Positions 1-9,761 of a DNA stretch of 11,666 nt are shown here, in pieces. Numbering within the stretch: the first letter of the stretch is position 1; every line of letters begins with the position of its first letter. Source of the stretch: Actinomycetes bacterium (GTDB lineage: Bacteria; Actinomycetota; Actinomycetes; S36-B12; UBA10799); contig JAKOZM010000037.1 of the NCBI GenBank assembly GCA_029779995.1, positions 1 through 11,666 of the forward strand. The letters run 5' to 3'. The position numbers were made by a program, and so were the translations under genes. The notes beneath the pieces are model-generated. The model saw only the letters and a list, made by a program, of their open reading frames with translations. It was not told the DNA's origin and did no database searches.

Positions 1-1032
1 CGAGCGCCCCACCACAGATTGGTAGGCATCCGCGTACCTACCCGCCATGACATCCACGGTGTAGCTCTTCGCGACCTCCTGCCTGGCGGCGGAACCGATG
101 CCATGATCGTCACGCAGCAACGAGCGGACGGCGGCGGTCATGGCGGCCACGTCGCGCGGTGGGACCAGCATCCCGGTGCTGCCGTTGTCGATGACATCCC
201 CGGCGGCACCCACCCGAGTCGCCACCACTGGGAGACCGGCCGCCATCGCTTCGAGGATCGTCATCGGCATCCCCTCTCGCAGGGATGGCTGGACGAGCAC
301 GTCCAGGCTGGCGTACACCGCCGGCATGTCCTCGCGGAAGCCCAGGAAGTGCACGTTGGGGCCGGCCGCCGCCTCGAGGGCACCACGCAGCGGGCCGTCA
401 CCGACCACCACGAACGTCGCCTCCGGAATGGCGGCAGCCACCGCGAGGAAGTCCTCGGGTGCCTTCTCCGGCGACAGGCGGGCGACCATCCCGACCAGCG
501 GCCCGGGCAGGTCCAGACTCGGTATCACGCCGGTGAAATCACGTGGATCGACGCCATTGGGAATCGTGGTCGCTGACACCCCGTACACAGTGCGAAGACT
601 GTCCCGCGCTTCGTTGGATACCGCGTAGACGGCGTCCATACGGCGCAGGGTCGGGCGGTCGAACCGGTTCTGCGGACCTGTGTCGAAGCGATGATTGGTG
701 GCCACGATCGGCACCCCGAACCGGGTGGCCAGGAAGCCGTACAGATTCGCCTTGAAGCCGTGCACGTGCAGCACGTCGGCACGCACCTCACTGATGTCCT
801 TGCGCAGGTGGAGCACCGTGGCCGGATCGAAGCGTCCGCCACATCGCAAGAGCCTCACCGGCACTGCGTACCGCCGGGCGTAGTCGGCCACCTCCAGGTT
901 GCGGGCGTGGCGGTTGTCGAACACCGCCAACGTCGCCGACACCCCATGCTGCGGTAAGGCCTCGCACAGGCCGACCACCATCTTCTCGGCGCCGTACACC
1001 CCGCTGCTCGAGATCAGATGCAGTACACGCAC
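1..1032 (-). CDS. GT4-family glycosyltransferase (C-terminus cut off by window edge)
   Basis: Probably transfers a sugar from an activated donor onto an envelope polysaccharide, glycolipid or other acceptor at the cytoplasmic face of the membrane. I read 344 codons without a stop. The N-terminus (MRVLHLISSSGVYGAEKMV) is the usual first strand, Gly-rich turn and GAEK of a GT-B N-terminal domain. The second domain has RLSPEKAPEDF (about 185-195, the R/K donor-phosphate segment) and the GT4 signature REGMPMTILEAMAAGLPVV with the E-x7-E pair at residues 253 and 261. The GTG at 1032 is chosen because an in-frame TAG lies only four codons upstream and a TANNNT box sits six bases before it, suggesting leaderless translation. 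It diverges from a glycerophosphotransferase-like gene, which points to envelope or teichoic-acid-like polymer synthesis, though the substrate cannot be read. No signal peptide or membrane helix is seen. The family is secure; donor and acceptor are unknown. Confidence 0.9.
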   Translation of the reverse strand, partial: MRVLHLISSSGVYGAEKMVVGLCEALPQHGVSATLAVFDNRHARNLEVADYARRYAVPVRLLRCGGRFDPATVLHLRKDISEVRADVLHVHGFKANLYGFLATRFGVPIVATNHRFDTGPQNRFDRPTLRRMDAVYAVSNEARDSLRTVYGVSATTIPNGVDPRDFTGVIPSLDLPGPLVGMVARLSPEKAPEDFLAVAAAIPEATFVVVGDGPLRGALEAAAGPNVHFLGFREDMPAVYASLDVLVQPSLREGMPMTILEAMAAGLPVVATRVGAAGDVIDNGSTGMLVPPRDVAAMTAAVRSLLRDDHGIGSAARQEVAKSYTVDVMAGRYADAYQSVVGRS

Positions 1033-1038
1033 AGCCCC

Positions 1039-1048
1039 AGCCTAGGCT
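1039..1048. promoter_or_regulatory. Palindromic double -10 box for two divergent leaderless genes
   Basis: The sequence AGCCTAGGCT is a perfect 10-bp palindrome, so the hexamer TAGGCT reads on both strands (plus 1043-1048; minus 1044-1039). On the minus strand exactly six bases separate it from the GTG of the glycosyltransferase. On the plus strand eight bases separate it from the ATG at 1057. Both fit the TANNNT rule for actinobacterial -10 elements with transcription starting at the start codon. Only 24 bp lie between the two starts, so no conventional leaders fit. The promoter role is inferred from spacing alone. Confidence 0.5.
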
Positions 1049-1056
1049 GAGTGTCC

Positions 1057-2082
1057 ATGGTCCGAAGTATGGCGAAGGCTGCTGCGCAGAGGCTGTATGC
1101 CCGGTGGGCTTCTCTGCCGCTGACCGAGGCGGTACTGCTGGAGTCCTTCGAGGGAGCCCAGAGGGGCGGCGATCCCGGCACCATTGCCCGTTATCTGCTG
1201 GCGAACACCGATCTGCCGCTGATCTGGGCGCTGCGCGAACCGGCGCCGCAGTCGCCGCGCGTGCGTGTGGTCCGTTACCGGTCCGCCGCCTACTTCAAGG
1301 CGCTGGCCACGACCAAGTACCTTGTGAACAACGTGACCTTTCCGGCCCTCTTCGTCAAACGACACGATCAGGTGTACCTGAACACCTGGCACGGCACGCC
1401 GCTGAAGCGCATGGGCCGTGACGTCGCCGGTCCTTACAGCCACATTGCGAACACCATCGCCAACTTCGAGGCGGCCGACCTCTTGTTGTCCAGCGGGGAG
1501 TACATGACCTCGAGGATGTACGCCGGCGCCTTTGGGATCAGTGAATCGGTGGTGGAGACCGGCACGCCGCGTGTCGACCAGCAGTTCGGCCAGGTCAAGG
1601 ACCTGGTGCTCTACGCGCCCACCTGGCAGGAGGCCTCGTACACCCAAGCGGTCGCGGACACCGATGCCCTCGTGCGGAGGATGGCGGCCATGGCTGAGGC
1701 CGGGCCAGTGGGGTTACGCGTGCACGGCAAGATTGCCGCAGCAGTGGCAGCCGATCCGCGGCTGCAGCACTACCTGTTGGCCGGTGACACCAACGAGCTT
1801 CTCGGCCGCTCCCGGGTCGTCATCACGGACTACTCCAGCGTGGCGTTCGATGCCCTTGCCACCGGCTCACAGGTGCTCTTCTACACTCCCGATCCCTACC
1901 CGCGGGGGGTGTACCTCGATGACCATGACCTGCCCGGACCGCGCACCGATTCGTTGTCACGATTGGTGGAGTGGATAGCGAACCCACCCGAGCGAGATGG
2001 CGAGGCTCTCCGGCGGCGTTTCACGCCGTTCGAGGACGGCAAAGCGACGCAGCGCGTCGTGGAGTTGTTGCTGTCTCACTGA
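1057..2082 (+). CDS. CDP-glycerol glycerophosphotransferase (TagB/TagF-like catalytic domain)
   Basis: Expected to transfer glycerol phosphate (or a related polyol phosphate) from a CDP-activated donor to a teichoic-acid-like chain or linkage unit at the inner face of the membrane. Family hallmarks occur in order: LLESFEGAQRGGDP (about residue 28), NTWHGTPLKRMG (about 109-120, with the catalytic-region His), YAPTWQ (about 186), VITDYSSVAFD (about 255-265) and DPYPRGVYLD near 280. At about 341 residues it is one catalytic domain, without the extra N-terminal region of long polymerases such as TagF. A GTG at 1051 and ATGs at 1057 and 1069 are all in frame. I prefer 1057 because a TAGGCT box lies eight bases upstream and no convincing ribosome site is present. 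It diverges from a GT4 glycosyltransferase. Whether it is a primase or polymerase, and its exact polyol, cannot be told. Confidence 0.88.
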   Translation: MVRSMAKAAAQRLYARWASLPLTEAVLLESFEGAQRGGDPGTIARYLLANTDLPLIWALREPAPQSPRVRVVRYRSAAYFKALATTKYLVNNVTFPALFVKRHDQVYLNTWHGTPLKRMGRDVAGPYSHIANTIANFEAADLLLSSGEYMTSRMYAGAFGISESVVETGTPRVDQQFGQVKDLVLYAPTWQEASYTQAVADTDALVRRMAAMAEAGPVGLRVHGKIAAAVAADPRLQHYLLAGDTNELLGRSRVVITDYSSVAFDALATGSQVLFYTPDPYPRGVYLDDHDLPGPRTDSLSRLVEWIANPPERDGEALRRRFTPFEDGKATQRVVELLLSH

Positions 2083-2093
2083 GGCGCCGCGGG

Positions 2094-2099
2094 TAGCGT
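2094..2099 (+). promoter_or_regulatory. Candidate -10 box, leaderless start of the NTF2-like gene
   Basis: TAGCGT matches TANNNT and is followed by exactly six bases before the ATG at 2106. No Shine-Dalgarno sequence is present. It implies that the NTF2-like/DDAH pair has its own promoter in the 23-bp gap after the glycerophosphotransferase gene, rather than depending only on readthrough. Confidence 0.4.
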
Positions 2100-2105
2100 C
2101 GGGGC

Positions 2106-2489
2106 ATGGACTCCCTACAGCGCTGGCACGAGGTGGTGCGCACCCGCAACCCCGCGATGCTCAATCAGATCCTCGCCGACGACGCGGTGTTCCACTCGCC
2201 GATCGTCTTCCGGCCGCAACAGGGTAAAGACCTGGTCGCGCTCTACCTCACCGGCGCGATGCACGTCATCGCCACCGAGAGCTTCCGCTACGTGCGGGAG
2301 GTGGTGGACGGCCGGAACGCGGTGCTGGAGTTCGAGACCGAGATCGACGGCATCCACGTGAATGGGGTGGACATGATCACGTGGAACGAGCAGGGCCAGA
2401 TCACCGACTTCAAGGTCATGCTGCGGCCGTTGAAGGCGATCATGATCGTGCAGCAGCGCATGGCCGAACTCTTGGAGCGGCTGGCGTGA
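2106..2489 (+). CDS. NTF2-like / SnoaL-like small protein
   Basis: A 127-residue protein whose pattern fits the cone-shaped NTF2-like fold. An N-terminal helical segment (SLQRWHEVVRTRNPAMLNQILADDAVFHSPI) is followed by the F-hydrophobic-strand pattern, then strands at about 64-79 (FRYVREVVDGRNAVLEFE) and about 84-107 (GVDMITWNEQGQITDFKVML). Members bind or isomerise small hydrophobic molecules, or serve only as binding modules, so fold does not give function. No signal peptide is seen. The start is supported by a TANNNT box six bases upstream. Its TGA overlaps the GTG of the DDAH-like gene in a GTGA junction, so the two are probably translationally coupled and functionally linked. Substrate unknown. 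Confidence 0.8.
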   Translation: MDSLQRWHEVVRTRNPAMLNQILADDAVFHSPIVFRPQQGKDLVALYLTGAMHVIATESFRYVREVVDGRNAVLEFETEIDGIHVNGVDMITWNEQGQITDFKVMLRPLKAIMIVQQRMAELLERLA

Positions 2490-3229
2490 GGGCGTTCGTC
2501 CGGCAGCCCAGCCCGCGCCTGGCCGAGGGGCTGCTCACCCATCTGGACCGAACCCCAGTCGATGTCGACCTGGCCCGCAGACAGTGGGATGGGTACGTCG
2601 GTGCATTGCAGTCAGCGGGCTGGGAGACCATCGAGGTGCCGGCCGCCCCGGACCACCCGGACAGCGTGTTCGTCGAGGACGTGATGGTCTGGTGGCAGGG
2701 GAGCGCAGTCGTCACATTCCCCGGGGCAGTTCAGCGTCGTGGCGAACTGCTCGGAGCCGAGGCCGCCTTGCGCGATCTCGGTGCCGACGTCCTTCACATC
2801 GAGCCTCCGGACACCCTCGACGGCGGTGATGTGCTGAAGATTGGGGAGCGCTTCTACGTGGGTGTCGGTGGCCGGACCACGCTGGGGGGATGTGATCAGT
2901 TGGCCGCGCTGCTGCGAGTCGAGGTCATCCCGGTGGCCACGACCAAGGTGCTGCACTTGAAGTCAGCGGTGACGGCACTGCCCGATGGCACGGCGGTGGG
3001 GTACTTGCCCCTAGTGGATGACGCGACCGCTTTCGAGACGTTTCTCGCGGTTCCCGAGCCGGGTGCCGAGGTGGTGGTCATCGATGACCAGACGGTCCTG
3101 ATGGCCACGTCCGCCCCCCGCACCCGGGAGATCTTCGAGCAGCGCGGTCTTCGCGTCATCGCCGTGGACATCAGCGAGTTCGAGAAGCTCGAGGGCTGCG
3201 TGACCTGCCTGTCCGTGCGCCTGCGCTGA
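2486..3229 (+). CDS. Dimethylarginine dimethylaminohydrolase (DDAH)-like amidinohydrolase
   Basis: Likely hydrolyses a guanidino compound: methylated arginine to citrulline plus methylamine, or a related substrate. I read 247 residues, slightly short of the usual 250-285. Family features occur in order: RAFVRQPSP at the N-terminus, the acidic DSVFVEDV segment (59-66), TLDGGDVL (110-117), the GVGGRT turn (126-131), HLKS with the likely catalytic His157, and GCVTCLSVRLR at the C-terminus with the likely catalytic Cys241. This is the Cys/His/acid arrangement of the guanidino-group-modifying superfamily. Start choice matters: the GTG at 2486 shares four bases with the stop of the preceding gene and begins exactly at the conserved RAFVR motif, whereas a longer open frame upstream only overlaps the neighbour. 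It ends two bases before the convergent methyltransferase stop. True substrate (methylarginine, arginine or another guanidine) is not settled by sequence. Confidence 0.88.
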   Translation: MRAFVRQPSPRLAEGLLTHLDRTPVDVDLARRQWDGYVGALQSAGWETIEVPAAPDHPDSVFVEDVMVWWQGSAVVTFPGAVQRRGELLGAEAALRDLGADVLHIEPPDTLDGGDVLKIGERFYVGVGGRTTLGGCDQLAALLRVEVIPVATTKVLHLKSAVTALPDGTAVGYLPLVDDATAFETFLAVPEPGAEVVVIDDQTVLMATSAPRTREIFEQRGLRVIAVDISEFEKLEGCVTCLSVRLR

Positions 3230-3231
3230 CG

Positions 3232-5320
<2,089 letters not shown>

Positions 5321-5370
5321 GGGGTAACAGAGCTCGATGAGCCAACTGCCGTGAACGCGCTTCCGGCCCC

Positions 5371-6438
5371 TCAGATCAGGCGTTTGTGCAGGTAGAGCAT
5401 GGCCGCGCCGACCAAGACCGCGTCCCGCCCCTGCCCGGAGAGCCGCACATGGGGCTGCTGGGCGGGTGGGAGGCGCTGCGCGAGCGCCTCGACGATGAGG
5501 TCGCGAACCTGACTGGCGCAGGCATCGGGCAGCAGCGCCAGCACGATCTCCTGCAGCTCGACGGCCGCGCAGATCGGGGCCATGGTCGCCGCGACTGAGG
5601 CAGCGACGTACTCGAGCACGGCCGGACTGTCGTCGTCATACAACTGCTCAACGGTGGCGAACAGGCAGCGCGCGCCACAGTCGGCGCACAACGGTCCGGC
5701 GTCATTCACGATCACATGCGCGATGTCCCCCGCGGGGCGGGTGGTGCCGGTCAGCAGAGTCCCCCCGATCAGCAGCCCCATCGCCACCCCGCGCATCACC
5801 AGGGTGGCCTGGGCGGACAGCCCCTCTTGGCTCTGCCGCAGATCCGCCACGGTAATGGCATCCGTGGCGTTGACGGGCCAGACATCCATCCGCAGCATCC
5901 GGCGCAACCTGTCCATCACGGAGACGTCCAGGCCGCCGGTCGGATCTCGCTGCCACGCCCCGCGCGGGTCGATGAAGCCGTGCACGGCGATCGCCGCGCC
6001 GATCAGCGAATGCCGGGGGATCGTGGCGGCGAAATCGGCGACGCACTTCAGCACGTCCTCCTCGCTGTCGACGCTGGTGTGCATCCGGCGGCCCACCTCA
6101 CCGCCGGGCGAGACGGTGGCCAGGGTGACGTCATCCACCCGCCGCAGGTCGACCACCAGCGTGACCCCCGTCTCCCGGGCAATCTCCAGCAGGGTGCCGG
6201 GAGCCCCACCGCTGGACACCCGGTCGCCTTCCATGAGGACCCCGCTGGCCAGCAGTTCGTTGGCGATGACCGATACGGTCGGCCTGCTCATGCCGGTGCT
6301 GCGCGACAGTTCCGCACGGGTGGCCGGACCCCTGGTGATGATGTTGTGCAGGATGCGGTTTCGGTTGACCCGCCGCAGGTCGTGGAGGTCGCCGGGCATC
6401 CCGTAAGTCAGGAACGGCGTCTGCTCCTGCCTGCTCAA
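5371..6438 (-). CDS. ROK-family transcriptional regulator (winged HTH plus degenerate sugar-kinase domain)
   Basis: Probably a DNA-binding repressor responding to a sugar or sugar phosphate. Residues about 28-72 form a winged helix-turn-helix (RILHNIITRGPATRAELS, then GMSRPTVSVIANELLASGVLME). The remainder follows the ROK fold but is worn at kinase positions. The phosphate-1 DxGxT motif reads VVDLRRVDDV, and the catalytic N-D region reads VNATDAI. The Gly-rich GVAMGLLIGGTLLTG remains and GE(I/L)GH becomes GDIAHV. Three cysteines (251, 254, 258; CADCGARC) mark the ROK zinc site with spacing unlike the common CxCGx2GC. It is therefore likely a regulator without kinase activity. The start is TTG at 6438, decided by GAGGAG at 6445-6450 with a six-base gap; the first in-frame ATG (6399) has no such site. 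The divergent unknown gene starts 39 bp away. The ligand and operator are not visible. Confidence 0.87.
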   Translation of the reverse strand: MSRQEQTPFLTYGMPGDLHDLRRVNRNRILHNIITRGPATRAELSRSTGMSRPTVSVIANELLASGVLMEGDRVSSGGAPGTLLEIARETGVTLVVDLRRVDDVTLATVSPGGEVGRRMHTSVDSEEDVLKCVADFAATIPRHSLIGAAIAVHGFIDPRGAWQRDPTGGLDVSVMDRLRRMLRMDVWPVNATDAITVADLRQSQEGLSAQATLVMRGVAMGLLIGGTLLTGTTRPAGDIAHVIVNDAGPLCADCGARCLFATVEQLYDDDSPAVLEYVAASVAATMAPICAAVELQEIVLALLPDACASQVRDLIVEALAQRLPPAQQPHVRLSGQGRDAVLVGAAMLYLHKRLI

Positions 6439-6444
6439 CGTCTA

Positions 6445-6450
6445 CTCCTC
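6445..6450 (-). promoter_or_regulatory. Ribosome binding site deciding a TTG start
   Basis: GAGGAG on the minus strand lies six bases before TTG (6438) of the ROK regulator. It is a strong site in ideal position and outweighs the first ATG 13 codons downstream. It contrasts with the divergent gene, which has no such site. Confidence 0.7.
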
Positions 6451-6465
6451 GCGGTGCGCTCCGGC

Positions 6466-6471
6466 TACGGT
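6466..6471 (+). promoter_or_regulatory. Candidate -10 box, leaderless start of the unknown gene at 6478
   Basis: TACGGT, the same hexamer as before guaB1, lies exactly six bases before the GTG at 6478. No convincing ribosome site is present. Confidence 0.45.
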
Positions 6472-6477
6472 GGGGTC

Positions 6478-6867
6478 GTGCGGTTCGAATTCTCCTTTGA
6501 GAAGAAGTATCTCCCAGCGCTGGCCGCTATTGGGGTGTCTCCACTCACGGCCAAGGTTGATCTTAGTGAGAAGACCCTCGATGCCCGGTTCGGGCCTTGG
6601 CGATGTCGCACATCCGTACGCAACATCAAATGTGTGCAACGTACCGGTCCGTACACGGCGCTGCGCTCGATCGGAGCGCGCGGTTCGTTCGCCGACAAGG
6701 GTGCCACCTTCGGCACCACCACCGCCGGGGGAGTGTGCGTGGAGTTCAAGCAGCCCGTGAAGATCCTGGACCCATCCGGGATCATCCTGCACCCGGGGAT
6801 CACCCTGACGGTGGCAGACCTCGACGGCTTCGAGCAGGCCGTCCGGGATGTGGCGGGACTTGACTGA
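6478..6867 (+). CDS. Conserved actinobacterial protein of unknown function (129 aa)
   Basis: I do not recognise a named function. The 129-residue protein begins MRFEFSFEKKYLPALAAIGV and has alternating beta-strand-like segments: AKVDLSEKTLDARFGPWRCRTSVRNI, then a GPYTALRSIGARGSFADKGATFGT turn-rich middle, GGVCVEFKQPV, and a C-terminal segment with HPGITLTVADLDGFEQAV. The FGPW, TGPY, FADKGATFGT and HPGxTLTVAD pieces look like fixed motifs of a small soluble actinobacterial family I have seen only as hypothetical, so it is probably conserved. No signal peptide, membrane helix or catalytic triad is seen. The GTG at 6478 has a TACGGT box six bases upstream; an open frame continues much further upstream but only antisense to the ROK gene. 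It diverges from that regulator, which could control it. Its stop is 12 bp from the convergent metK stop. Confidence 0.75.
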   Translation: MRFEFSFEKKYLPALAAIGVSPLTAKVDLSEKTLDARFGPWRCRTSVRNIKCVQRTGPYTALRSIGARGSFADKGATFGTTTAGGVCVEFKQPVKILDPSGIILHPGITLTVADLDGFEQAVRDVAGLD

Positions 6868-6879
6868 CGCCGGCGTGTC

Positions 6880-8073
6880 CTAGCCTTTGACCGCGGCGGC
6901 CAGCGCATCCGCGCGGTGGGTGCTCTCCCAGGTGAACTCGGGCAGTTCACGCCCGAAGTGCCCGTAGGCCGCGGTCTGCGCGTAGATCGGGCGCAGCAGG
7001 TCGAGTTCGGCCACGATGGCTGCCGGCCGCAGGTCGAACACACTGGTGACTGCGTCCTGGATCTGCTCGTCCGGCACGGTGCCGGTTCCGAAGGTCTGCA
7101 CGAACAGGCCGACCGGATGGGACACGCCGATCGCGTATGCGACCTGCACCTCACACTTGCTGGCCAACCCAGCGGCTACGACATTCTTGGCGACCCAGCG
7201 CATCGCGTAGGCGGCCGACCGGTCCACCTTGGACGGATCCTTGCCGGAGAACGCGCCACCACCGTGCCGGGCCATCCCGCCGTACGTATCCACGATGATC
7301 TTGCGCCCGGTGAGGCCCGCGTCACCCTGCGGGCCACCGATCTCGAAGATCCCCGTCGGGTTGACCAGCAGGCGGAAACCGTCATGGTCAAGCGCGAGGT
7401 CCGCCAGCACGGGCTCGACGACATGCTCGCGGATGTCCGGGGTCAGCATGTTCTCGAGATCGATGCGGGGGGCGTGCTGGGTACTCAGGACGACCGTGTC
7501 GAGGCGGACGGGGCGGTCACCGTCGTACTCGATCGTCACCTGCGTCTTGCCGTCGGGCCGCAGGTACGGCAGCGTCGTGTTCTTGCGCACCTCGGTCAAG
7601 CGCGCCGCCAACCGGTGGGCCAGTGAGATCGGCAGCGGCATCAACTCAGGGGTGTCGTCGCAGGCGTACCCGAACATCAGCCCCTGGTCGCCCGCGCCCT
7701 GGGCGTCCAGCGGATCAGCGCTGTTGCCGACCCGCTCCTCGAAGGCGTCGTCCACCCCAGCCGCGATGTCCGGTGACTGCTTTCCGATGGCGATCGAGAC
7801 CCCACAGGACTTCCCGTCGAAGCCCTTCTCCGACGAGTCGTAGCCGATGTTCAGGACGGTCTCGCGCACCAGTTCCGGGATATCCACCCACGTGGAGGTC
7901 GTGACCTCACCGCCCACCACGCACAGACCGGTGGTGAGGAACGTCTCGACAGCCACCCGGCTCTTCGGATCGTCCTTGAGCATGGCGTCCAGGATCGTGT
8001 CGGAGATCTGGTCTGCCATCTTGTCCGGATGGCCCTCGGTGACCGACTCGGACGTGAACAAGCGGTGTGACAT
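6880..8073 (-). CDS. metK: S-adenosylmethionine synthetase
   Basis: Makes S-adenosylmethionine, phosphate and diphosphate from methionine and ATP in the cytoplasm. The 397 residues match the usual length. Diagnostic motifs are [15 protein letters not shown] (11-25, with His15 and Lys18 near the ATP phosphates), [13 protein letters not shown] (about 115-127, family signature 1), [21 protein letters not shown] and [19 protein letters not shown] (signature 2, P-loop-like). The start is the ATG at 8073, preceded by GAGGGGA (8079-8085) at five bases. An open frame extends 30 codons further but begins inside ahcY and lacks conservation. The ahcY stop lies 22 bp upstream on the same strand, so the two form an operon joining SAM synthesis to removal of its product inhibitor. 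No frameshift or missing residue is seen. Confidence 0.98.
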   Translation of the reverse strand: MSHRLFTSESVTEGHPDKMADQISDTILDAMLKDDPKSRVAVETFLTTGLCVVGGEVTTSTWVDIPELVRETVLNIGYDSSEKGFDGKSCGVSIAIGKQSPDIAAGVDDAFEERVGNSADPLDAQGAGDQGLMFGYACDDTPELMPLPISLAHRLAARLTEVRKNTTLPYLRPDGKTQVTIEYDGDRPVRLDTVVLSTQHAPRIDLENMLTPDIREHVVEPVLADLALDHDGFRLLVNPTGIFEIGGPQGDAGLTGRKIIVDTYGGMARHGGGAFSGKDPSKVDRSAAYAMRWVAKNVVAAGLASKCEVQVAYAIGVSHPVGLFVQTFGTGTVPDEQIQDAVTSVFDLRPAAIVAELDLLRPIYAQTAAYGHFGRELPEFTWESTHRADALAAAVKG

Positions 8074-8095
8074 TGGTTTCCCCTCTGAGTGTCGC

Positions 8096-9523
<1,428 letters not shown>

Positions 9524-9571
9524 TGCGCCATTCTCTCAGGTTGAGCGGCGCGCGCCCACCGCCACCCTGAT

Positions 9572-9594
9572 CCCGTAGCAAGGGCTTCCACGGG
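9572..9594 (-). promoter_or_regulatory. Small hairpin in the possible ahcY leader
   Basis: Minus-strand CCCGTGG and CTACGGG pair over seven positions, including one G-U, around a nine-base loop. It lies 48-70 bases before the ahcY start. It does not match the SAH or SAM riboswitch cores I know, and could be a transcript-stability or attenuation element, or chance in GC-rich DNA. Confidence 0.25.
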
Positions 9595-9621
9595 CACGTG
9601 CTGCGAGCGCGTTTCCGCCAC

Positions 9622-9666
9622 TTGGTTCACTTTCCGCCATGAGCCTCATGACGGGGAGTGAACCAA
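9622..9666. repeat. 45-bp inverted repeat centred between ahcY and lysC
   Basis: The arms TTGGTTCACT and AGTGAACCAA are perfect. The inner arms CATGAG and CTCATG are also perfect, around a single central base (9644). Of 22 arm positions, 19 are Watson-Crick paired. As plus-strand RNA two of the three mismatches become U-G pairs. The centre is 121 bp from the ahcY start and 118 bp from the lysC start, near the exact middle of the 238-bp spacer. It could be a shared operator, a hairpin in either leader, or an inserted palindromic repeat. Confidence 0.8.
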
Positions 9667-9728
9667 CTGTCGTCAACTGCCCCCAGTGGTGGTCCGGCAG
9701 GCATCCAATCGTCGCGCTGGCACCCCGG

Positions 9729-9734
9729 TACCAT
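9729..9734 (+). promoter_or_regulatory. Possible lysC -10 box
   Basis: TACCAT fits TANNNT and would place the transcript start near 9741, giving a leader of about 20 bases that still includes the GGAG site. No clear -35 hexamer is seen at the right distance. Confidence 0.25.
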
Positions 9735-9747
9735 TGACAAGACAAGA

Positions 9748-9754
9748 AAAGGAG
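9748..9754 (+). promoter_or_regulatory. lysC ribosome binding site
   Basis: AAAGGAG lies seven bases before the GTG at 9762. It is a strong, well placed site that fixes the lysC start. Confidence 0.8.
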
Positions 9755-9761
9755 TTCACCC

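Noticed and set aside
5321..5370. Terminator in the convergent gap between guaB1 and the ROK gene
   Set aside because: No stem of useful length was found in the 50 bp.
5716..6477. Upstream extension of the 129-residue gene to a 383-residue protein
   Set aside because: The extra 254 codons are antisense to the ROK gene and look like shadow sequence; conserved-looking protein begins at the GTG at 6478.
6867..6876. ACGCCGGCGT palindrome between the unknown gene and metK as a terminator
   Set aside because: It has no loop and no U-run, and 10-bp GC palindromes are common at this base composition.
9547..9556. GGCGCGCGCC palindrome near the ahcY start as an operator
   Set aside because: Simple alternating GC sequence, expected by chance here and with no matching second site.
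9734..9739. TTGACA as a -35 promoter hexamer for lysC
   Set aside because: With normal spacing the -10 would fall on the ribosome gap and start codon, where no -10-like sequence exists.
9524..9760. SAH or SAM riboswitch in front of ahcY
   Set aside because: No match to the conserved cores I know was found in the minus-strand leader; only a small hairpin and the dyad are present. A covariance-model scan would be decisive.
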